A stretch of 51,721 nt of DNA from the NCBI GenBank assembly GCA_947464955.1, contig CANHZI010000008.1, forward strand, positions 1-51,721, in the 5' to 3' direction. Every line of letters begins with the position of its first letter. Position 1 is the stretch's first letter. The position numbers and the translations under genes are program-made. Source of the stretch: Oxalobacteraceae bacterium. Lineage in GTDB: Bacteria; Pseudomonadota; Gammaproteobacteria; Burkholderiales; Burkholderiaceae_D. Below the pieces are notes generated by a model. The model was given only the letters and a program-made list of their open reading frames with translations. It was not told the DNA's origin and searched no databases. Shown here in pieces: positions 45,698 through 51,721 of this stretch.

Positions 45698-48271
45698 ATG
45701 ACAAAGACCCTCATCATCGCTGAGAAACCCTCGGTCGCAAACGATATTGCGAAGACCTTGGGCGGGTTCACAAAGTACGAAGATTATTTTGAATCCGACG
45801 AGTATATTTTGTCATCGGCGGTGGGTCACCTCTTAGAAATCGCTGTTCCTGAAGAGTATGACGTCAAACGTGGCAAGTGGACATTTGCTCATTTGCCTAT
45901 GATTCCGCCGCATTTTGCGCTTAATCCGATTGCCAAAACTGAATCACGTCTGAAGGTCTTGAACAAACTGATCAAGCGTAAAGATGTGACAGCACTCATC
46001 AACGCATGTGACGCGGGCCGCGAAGGTGAGTTGATTTTTCGTTTGATTGCGCAACACGCAAAAGCGAAGCAACCGGTGAGCCGTTTATGGCTGCAATCGA
46101 TGACCGCAGATGCAATTCGTAGCGGCTTTAAGAAGTTGCGTTCCGATGAGGAAATGTTACCTCTGGCAGACGCGGCGCGTTGCCGATCTGAGGCCGATTG
46201 GCTAATCGGTATTAATGGTACTCGTGCGATGACCGCCTTTAATTCCAAGGAAGGTGGTTTCTATTTAACGACCGTTGGCCGCGTGCAGACACCGACACTG
46301 TCTATCGTTGTTGAACGTGAAGAAAAGATCAAGAACTTTGTGTCACGCGACTTTTGGGAAGTGCGTGCCGAGTTCGTTTGCGCTGCTGGCATTTATGAAG
46401 GTCGTTGGCTCGACCATCAATTCAAAAAAGATGAGCATGATCCAGAGCGTAAACCAGAGCGTTTATGGAGTAAGGCTGCAGCGGAGTCTATTGTCGCCGC
46501 ATGTCGTGGTAAACAGGGCAACGTTACAGAAGAATCGAAGCCTGCCACGCAGATGGCGCCAGCCTTATTTGATTTGACTAGTCTGCAGCGTGAGGCCAAT
46601 TCTAAGTTTGGTTTCTCCGCCAAGAACACATTAGGCCTAGCGCAAGCATTGTACGAAAAGCATAAAGTGCTGACCTATCCGCGTACTGATTCGCGTCATT
46701 TGCCGGAAGACTACTTACCTTCGGTTAAAGAAACCTTAAGTAAAATCAGTGAAATCAATAACTTCCAACAGTTCGCTGCGAAGATATTGAACAATAACTG
46801 GGTTAAGCCGAATAAACGGATCTTTGACAACACGAAAATCAGCGACCACTTTGCGATTATTCCTACGGGACATATTCCAAAGAATTTATCTGAGCCAGAG
46901 CAAAAACTTTACGATTTAGTCACACGTCGTTTTATGGCAGTGTTTTTTCCTGCTGCGGAATATCAGGTTACAACACGCATGACCGAAGTGTCGGGGCATC
47001 AGTTTAAAACTGAAGGCAAAGTCATGACTAATCCAGGCTGGTTGGCTATCTACGGCAAGGAAGCACAAGACGAAGCTGACCCTGAAAATAAGGGTAATTT
47101 GGTGGCAGTCGCGAAAGGCGAAAAAGTCAAAACAGAAAAAGTCATTGCGAACGGATTGGCAACCAAACCGCCAGCTCGTTACTCTGAGGCGACCTTGTTG
47201 TCTGCAATGGAAGGCGCGGGCAAGCTCATTGATGACGAAGAATTGCGCGAGGCAATGGCTGGAAAAGGCTTGGGAACCCCAGCAACGCGGGCTGCAATTA
47301 TTGAGGGTTTGCTGTACGAGAAGTACCTTTTGCGCGAAGGTCGTGAGTTGATTCCAACCGCCAAGGCATTTCAGTTAATGACTTTGTTGCGCGGTTTGGG
47401 AGTAGATGAGCTGACCTCACCTGAATTGACCGGTGAGTGGGAAAACAAGTTGGCTCAAATCGAACGCGGGAAGATCACTCGTGATGAGTTCATGCGCGAG
47501 ATCGCGCAGATGACGCAAGTCATTGTCAAGCGAGCTAAAGAATTTAATAACGACACGATACCAGGTGATTATGCGACCTTGCATACGCCATGTCCTAATT
47601 GCGGCGGTGTGATCAAGGAAAACTATCGTCGATTTGCCTGCACCAAGTGCGAATTCTCGATGAGCAAAACGCCAGGTAGTCGACAATTTGAAGTGGCCGA
47701 AGTTGAAGAGCTCTTAAGTAAACGTGAAATTGGGCCGTTACAGGGGTTTCGTTCGAAAATGGGGCGCCCCTTTGCCGCAATTTTGAAGATCGTGCGTGAT
47801 GAGGATATTAATAACCTCAAACTAGAGTTCGATTTTGGGCAGAACCAAGACGAAGGTGAAGAAGGCGAAGATCATGATTTTTCACAAGCCGAAGCATTAG
47901 GCGCTTGTCCAAAGTGCGGTGGTAATGTTTATGAGCTTGGTTTAGCTTATGTTTGTGAAAAAACAGTGGTGAAGCCAAAGGCTTGTGATTTCAGAAGTGG
48001 ACGTATTATTTTGCAGCAGGAAATCTTGCCAGAACAAATGCGTAAGTTATTGGTCGAAGGTAAGACTGATTTATTGCCGGGCTTTATTTCACAGCGCACT
48101 CGTAGACCGTTCAAAGCGTATTTGGTGCGTGGCAAAGATGGTAAGACCAGTTTTGAGTTCGAAGAACGTAAGGCCAAGCCCGCAGCGAAAGCAAGCAGTA
48201 AGGCGAAAAGCACTAGTGAGGCTGAGGCTCCGGTAAAGAAAACAGTTGCTCGAAAAAAGAAGACAGCATAA
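45698..48271 (+). CDS. topB: DNA topoisomerase III
   Basis: This 857-residue type IA topoisomerase has an N-terminal Toprim domain ('TLIIAEKPSVANDIAKTLGG', 'NACDAGREGELIFRLIAQHA' with the DxDxE-type acidic residues), the active tyrosine in 'VLTYPRTDSRHLPE' (about Tyr326) and 'GLGTPATRAAIIEGLL'. Two C-terminal zinc-ribbon regions follow: 'CPNCGGVIKENYRRFACTKC' and 'CPKCGGNVYEL'. The last 30 residues are a Lys/Ala-rich tail. It decatenates DNA at replication and recombination. It follows smg after a 318-base gap and shares its strand. Confidence 0.95.
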   Translation: MTKTLIIAEKPSVANDIAKTLGGFTKYEDYFESDEYILSSAVGHLLEIAVPEEYDVKRGKWTFAHLPMIPPHFALNPIAKTESRLKVLNKLIKRKDVTALINACDAGREGELIFRLIAQHAKAKQPVSRLWLQSMTADAIRSGFKKLRSDEEMLPLADAARCRSEADWLIGINGTRAMTAFNSKEGGFYLTTVGRVQTPTLSIVVEREEKIKNFVSRDFWEVRAEFVCAAGIYEGRWLDHQFKKDEHDPERKPERLWSKAAAESIVAACRGKQGNVTEESKPATQMAPALFDLTSLQREANSKFGFSAKNTLGLAQALYEKHKVLTYPRTDSRHLPEDYLPSVKETLSKISEINNFQQFAAKILNNNWVKPNKRIFDNTKISDHFAIIPTGHIPKNLSEPEQKLYDLVTRRFMAVFFPAAEYQVTTRMTEVSGHQFKTEGKVMTNPGWLAIYGKEAQDEADPENKGNLVAVAKGEKVKTEKVIANGLATKPPARYSEATLLSAMEGAGKLIDDEELREAMAGKGLGTPATRAAIIEGLLYEKYLLREGRELIPTAKAFQLMTLLRGLGVDELTSPELTGEWENKLAQIERGKITRDEFMREIAQMTQVIVKRAKEFNNDTIPGDYATLHTPCPNCGGVIKENYRRFACTKCEFSMSKTPGSRQFEVAEVEELLSKREIGPLQGFRSKMGRPFAAILKIVRDEDINNLKLEFDFGQNQDEGEEGEDHDFSQAEALGACPKCGGNVYELGLAYVCEKTVVKPKACDFRSGRIILQQEILPEQMRKLLVEGKTDLLPGFISQRTRRPFKAYLVRGKDGKTSFEFEERKAKPAAKASSKAKSTSEAEAPVKKTVARKKKTA

Positions 48272-48400
48272 TTGATGACGCTGTGTTCACGGGTGAAGTT
48301 GAATGGATGATGTGAATGCGTCAGCGGACAGGAAAATAGGTAAGTATTTTCTATTTAAGTGAGAAATTAAGTAGGATTTATTTACTTACATCGAGGAAGT

Positions 48401-51271
48401 ATGGATCAAAATGCTTTGTTAACCACCGCGCGTACGGAATTTATGCGCGGATTCGTCGAATCAATGCAGCGAGCAATCCCGCGCTGCATCGAAGATTGTT
48501 TTCTAAGAGCAGACGATACTTACTCATCGTTGGAGCAGGGACGTTTGTTAGATGCTCGCGCTATCTTAGTCGATCAAAGCGCCAAAATCGTTGAGCACAT
48601 GACACTCACGATGGAGCAATTGTTGGCGAGGAGCTTCAAAACCACATACTCCACTTACCGTCCTTCTGCCAATTTCAGTACCGATAGTTTGACCCTAATT
48701 GATCCGACGACTTTTGAGGGTGGGTTGCGATTGGAGGAGATCACGAATCGGTTCCGTCGCGAAGCTGAAGAGCAATTACGTGATCTGAACATTCGTATTG
48801 CGCTTATTTTTGAGCAGGAAGTGACGAACGAACGTGAGAATCCGTTCCGTCCTTACCTTTTTTCCAAATGCATATCATCGACAATTGAGGGCTTGAACCT
48901 CAATCCTAATGTTGTCGATATTTTGATTGAACGGCTGGCAGATAATTTTGTCAGTTTTGTTCCTGTCATTTACTCTGCCGTCAACACTTTGCTCGCTCGC
49001 AATGGGATTGCGGCCCAGTTGCAATTAAAAATCCGAAAATCTCCAACCTCAGACGCTAATCAAGGCCAGCAAGCGCAGCAGGAGGAGGCATTGTCTGAAG
49101 AATCGGAACGTCATGCCGGCCAAGAGCTTGCGCAAGCTGCACCAGGCAGAGCTATGGCATCGCCAGGCCGCTCGCGCACCAGTCAAATTGAGCAATTCTT
49201 TAATTCGGCAGTTAGTCGAGCAGCGAATTTGATGGGACGAGGACGTCAAACCGACGGCTCCAGTAGTGCGCAAGAGCAGGTCGGTTCTCCCGCCGAGATG
49301 GAAGATGGGGGCTATGATGAATCAGGTACCCAAGCGTATTCTGCACCTCAGCAAGCACCAAGTACCTTCTCCTGGCTGAAAAAAGGCGAGGCGGTTGGTG
49401 ATGCGCTGAAGAAATTTTTCGGCAATCAAAGTTTTAGCGGTGCAGGCGCAAGTGGCAATACCGCTGGTGGCGAAGGTTTCGCGGCAGATGCGAGTGAGTT
49501 CGGTGGAGAACAAGTTGGCGGCATGTCGTTTGGTGCGGGCGGAAGTGCACAGAGCACGAGTTCCATGGGCGGCAACGCTGGGGGCGCTGCAGGTGTGCCG
49601 AGAGGTGCAAATGTTGGCGGCGGCATTAGTGGCGGACCGGGCGGGGGTGGTTTGTCTTCAGGCCCTGGGAATGGGTATGGCGGATCTGGCTCGGGTTCAG
49701 GATTCGGATCGGGTGCAGGCTTGGCATCAGGTTCAGGGGCGGGATCAGGATCAAATTCAGGGGCGAATATGGCTTCGGGCGGTACAGGAGCTGAGGGGAC
49801 GGCCGAAGGTTCTGGATCCAATAACGCAAATTCTGCTAGTGGGGGCGGTAGCGGTCTTCCGCAATCTGTACACCGATTGCAAAGGATTTATACGCCCTCA
49901 GGTCCGGATATGTTCGACGGCGCAGGTGGCCTACGTAACTTAATTCTGGAACAGAGAAGTGCTCTCAACGAATTGAGCTCTAACGTAGATGAGCAAATGA
50001 CGATTGATATCGTCGCTATGCTTTTCGAATTCATTCTGCGTGACACCCAGGTACCGGCGGAAATCCGTGCTCAGTTAGGCCGTTTGCAATTTTTAGTACT
50101 GAAGGTTGCTCTCAAGGACAGTACGCTTCTGACCCAAAAAGGCCACCCGGCTCGTTTGCTGGTCAATCGTATCGGCTCTATTTCTCTTGGTTTGAAGCAG
50201 ATTGACCCGAGTGGCGCTGAAATCACCAAAGAAATTTGCCGCATCGTGGAAACTTTGCTGCAAGATGAAAGCGAGAATCCCCAGCTGTTCTCACGGATGT
50301 TGGATGAGTTCGATGCTTTCATTGCAAAAGAACTGCGTGCAAGTGACAAGAAAACCGAAAGCGCGATTGATGGTGCGGAACAGGCACGTAATAGAACCCT
50401 GCGATTTGCCCACATTTCGGCTCAGCTACATGAGGCCTTGATCGGATTAACAATCGATCCGTTTTTGCAGAATTTCTTTGAAACAGTTTGGGTCTATGCA
50501 TTAGAACTTGCTGACTGTGAGGATCCGAAGCGAGCACATCGCTATCGCCTGTTAGTTCCTGATCTGTTGTGGAGTATCGTTCCGAAGTATCACGAAGAAG
50601 AGCGTATGCAGTTGTTGGCCCTGTTGCCAATTATTTTGAATACGATCAAAGAGGGCGTGAGGAGCATTAATTGGGATGTTGCTCAACAGGAGAGGTTACT
50701 CAATTGGTTGGTTGATGCTCATACTAAAGCAATGCGTACCAATAATTCTGGCACGATGCAAAAGTATCCTTCGCTGTCTGCTATCCATCAGCATTTCGAG
50801 AACTTCTTTACTGACCCAGATCTAGAAAATTATGCACCACTTGATACGGGTGATAGTGAGTCAGATGTAAAGAAATTCTTAGCTGATGCTATTAAAGAGC
50901 TCGATGTCAAAGTCCAATTATTGGATCAGGTGTATGTCAAAGAGCAGCCTACTGAATCCGCATCACCCGCAGAGTCTGGTGCGGACAATACCGTAGATCT
51001 AGTGATGGAGCAGTTAAAAACAGGCGTCACAGTTGAGATTAATCTGGGTGGCGAGCCTAGCCAAGGCACCTTGAATTGGATTGATCCAGCATTGACTAAC
51101 CTAGTTCTAACACTTGATGGCCAAGAGCAGCCTTCCATGGTCAGTGTAAGAATGTTCCGCCGAATGATTGCGCATGGACGAGTTAAATTCTTAGAGGCCG
51201 AGCCTCTATTTGAACGTGCGGTGCAATCGTTGTTGAAATCTGCCGATTCTGCTGACGTCGTAAAGCCCTAG
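48401..51271 (+). CDS. DUF1631 family protein with Gly/Ser-rich insert
   Basis: This is a 956-residue protein. The N-terminal 200 residues and the C-terminal 450 match the DUF1631 family (sometimes mislabelled thymidine phosphorylase), with 'FMRGFVESMQRAIPRCIEDC' early, 'QRSALNELSSNVDEQMTIDI' centrally and 'PSLSAIHQHFENFF' late. Between them lies a long low-complexity region (about residues 345-486) of Gly, Ser and Ala with (GS)n-type repeats. The C-terminal 90 residues ('VTVEINLGGEPSQGTLNWID') look like a small beta domain. No signal peptide or membrane helix. GAGGAAGT precedes the ATG. Its role is unknown. A strong terminator follows. Confidence 0.85.
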   Translation: MDQNALLTTARTEFMRGFVESMQRAIPRCIEDCFLRADDTYSSLEQGRLLDARAILVDQSAKIVEHMTLTMEQLLARSFKTTYSTYRPSANFSTDSLTLIDPTTFEGGLRLEEITNRFRREAEEQLRDLNIRIALIFEQEVTNERENPFRPYLFSKCISSTIEGLNLNPNVVDILIERLADNFVSFVPVIYSAVNTLLARNGIAAQLQLKIRKSPTSDANQGQQAQQEEALSEESERHAGQELAQAAPGRAMASPGRSRTSQIEQFFNSAVSRAANLMGRGRQTDGSSSAQEQVGSPAEMEDGGYDESGTQAYSAPQQAPSTFSWLKKGEAVGDALKKFFGNQSFSGAGASGNTAGGEGFAADASEFGGEQVGGMSFGAGGSAQSTSSMGGNAGGAAGVPRGANVGGGISGGPGGGGLSSGPGNGYGGSGSGSGFGSGAGLASGSGAGSGSNSGANMASGGTGAEGTAEGSGSNNANSASGGGSGLPQSVHRLQRIYTPSGPDMFDGAGGLRNLILEQRSALNELSSNVDEQMTIDIVAMLFEFILRDTQVPAEIRAQLGRLQFLVLKVALKDSTLLTQKGHPARLLVNRIGSISLGLKQIDPSGAEITKEICRIVETLLQDESENPQLFSRMLDEFDAFIAKELRASDKKTESAIDGAEQARNRTLRFAHISAQLHEALIGLTIDPFLQNFFETVWVYALELADCEDPKRAHRYRLLVPDLLWSIVPKYHEEERMQLLALLPIILNTIKEGVRSINWDVAQQERLLNWLVDAHTKAMRTNNSGTMQKYPSLSAIHQHFENFFTDPDLENYAPLDTGDSESDVKKFLADAIKELDVKVQLLDQVYVKEQPTESASPAESGADNTVDLVMEQLKTGVTVEINLGGEPSQGTLNWIDPALTNLVLTLDGQEQPSMVSVRMFRRMIAHGRVKFLEAEPLFERAVQSLLKSADSADVVKP

Positions 51272-51285
51272 GTTTCCTTGAATTC

Positions 51286-51321
51286 GAAAGAGCCTGCAGT
51301 TTTAAAGCTGCAGGCTCTTTC
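51286..51321 (+). terminator. Intrinsic terminator after the DUF1631 gene
   Basis: GAAAGAGCCTGCAG and CTGCAGGCTCTTTC form a perfect 14-base stem with an 8-base loop; the right arm ends in CTTTC followed by TTATTT. It lies 14 bases after the DUF1631 stop and isolates that gene from the rRNA promoter downstream. Confidence 0.9.
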
Positions 51322-51386
51322 TTATTTGAAATCAACATCCGACCAACTTAAATCGCCAGAGTTGAAAGGAAAAAGGAAAGAGGGGG

Positions 51387-51415
51387 TTGACGAGAATTTA
51401 GAAAGGCTGCATAAT
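51387..51415 (+). promoter_or_regulatory. Ribosomal RNA operon promoter
   Basis: TTGACG (51387-51392), a 17-base spacer, and CATAAT (51410-51415) match the sigma-70 consensus closely. Transcription would begin near 51422. It lies just upstream of a recognisable rRNA leader, so it is the natural rrn promoter. A frame overlapping this region (51278-51484) is not a gene. Confidence 0.75.
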
Positions 51416-51422
51416 CTCGTTT

Positions 51423-51721
51423 CTCTGCTGCTGACGAACAAAACGATTCGCAGCGCAACTAGTAAAAAGCGAAAGCAGTGCTAGTGAAGCAGAAAAGAAT
51501 TTAGGATCTTTAACAATTAACAGTCAATAAATGTGGGCACTTGATAGTGAAGGCGACTAACTGCTTCGGTAGTTAGGAAACTTAAAAAATATCAAATGTT
51601 CACAAGAAGTAAAGATAAGACGCGATAGTGAGTAATCATTATCGCAACTGTCAGTATTTTGAGTGAGCGACTCGTTCGAAAGAACGAATTCCAGAAATGG
51701 AAACAAGTAACAGAGATTAAA
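51423..51721 (+). promoter_or_regulatory. Ribosomal RNA operon leader with boxA-like antiterminator site
   Basis: GGATCTTTAACAA at 51504-51516 resembles boxA, the Nus-factor antitermination site of rRNA operons, and is followed by 'gtcaataaatgtgggcactt' (51523-51542), a conserved leader stretch of betaproteobacterial rrn operons. Further on, 'gtcagtattttgagtgagcg' (51650-51669) is also typical, and TCGTTC-GAAA-GAACGA (51672-51687) is a perfect hairpin with a GNRA loop. The final bases 'taacagagattaaa' are what usually precede the start of 16S rRNA. The mature 16S gene would therefore begin at or within a few bases of the window end. None of its body is visible here. Confidence 0.85.

Noticed and set aside
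49426-49821. A 131-codon minus-strand frame rich in Pro, Glu, Asp
   Set aside because: It is the antisense reading of the Gly/Ser-rich repeats of the DUF1631 gene; the Pro/acidic composition is a direct result of that.
51278-51484. A 67-codon plus-strand frame after the DUF1631 gene
   Set aside because: It starts within a few bases of the terminator and runs through the rRNA promoter (51387-51415). It has a non-ATG start and no family resemblance, so it is a chance frame.

Overview
The window reads as chromosomal DNA of a moderate-GC betaproteobacterium, most likely Burkholderiales and probably close to the Oxalobacteraceae (an Undibacterium-like genome would fit). The grounds are the def-fmt / LysM protein-dprA-smg-topB / DUF1631 order, the type of ribosomal RNA leader at the right edge, and FlaG, ZntB and Rep proteins of betaproteobacterial character. 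The species call is inference.

Left region (1-14447, all on the minus strand): one long operon, cut by the left edge, encodes an extracellular contractile injection system (eCIS, the Afp/PVC/MAC family of phage-tail-like nanomachines). In transcription order it holds a Pvc16-type cap protein, an unrecognised 266-residue protein, a tail sheath, two tube paralogues, a DUF5908 mini-protein, a LysM adaptor, a VgrG-like spike, a PAAR tip, a gp25 baseplate protein, a 1279-residue baseplate-J-type wedge protein, a fibre-like 274-residue protein, a 97-residue protein with an internal duplication, and a second large baseplate protein that runs off the edge. Tape measure, AAA+ ATPase, fibres and cargo are not visible and would be expected further left. 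Many junctions are 4-base stop/start overlaps. A gene-free, AT-rich leader of about 0.5 kb (14448-14973) probably carries the operon promoter.

Middle region (14974-32252): mixed accessory and metabolic genes. These are a methyltransferase, a frameshifted periplasmic solute-binding protein, the Rep helicase, a CPBP membrane protease, a minus-strand group (solute-binding protein, MATE efflux pump, DUF6624 protein), a secreted metzincin-type protease, a short BLUF blue-light sensor, a possible papain-fold protein, a FadH-like enoate reductase, a secreted ClpP-fold protein, an AraC/GyrI-like regulator and a membrane-anchored cytochrome c.

Right region (32458-51721): tRNA-Arg(CCG), an orphan flaG, a PLP decarboxylase, SOS-controlled dinB with a clear LexA box, a four-PAS protein with no output domain, an exported amidase, zntB-sirB, def-fmt, a LysM protein-dprA-smg-topB series and a DUF1631 protein with a long Gly/Ser-rich insert. 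The last 335 bases are a ribosomal RNA operon promoter and leader with a boxA-like element. The 16S gene should begin at, or a few bases beyond, the window end.

The most unusual content is the eCIS operon, especially its 266-, 274- and 97-residue components with no confident assignment. Secondary items are the PAS-only protein, the frameshifted solute-binding gene, the near-palindromic element ahead of the ClpP-fold gene, and the DUF1631 low-complexity insert.
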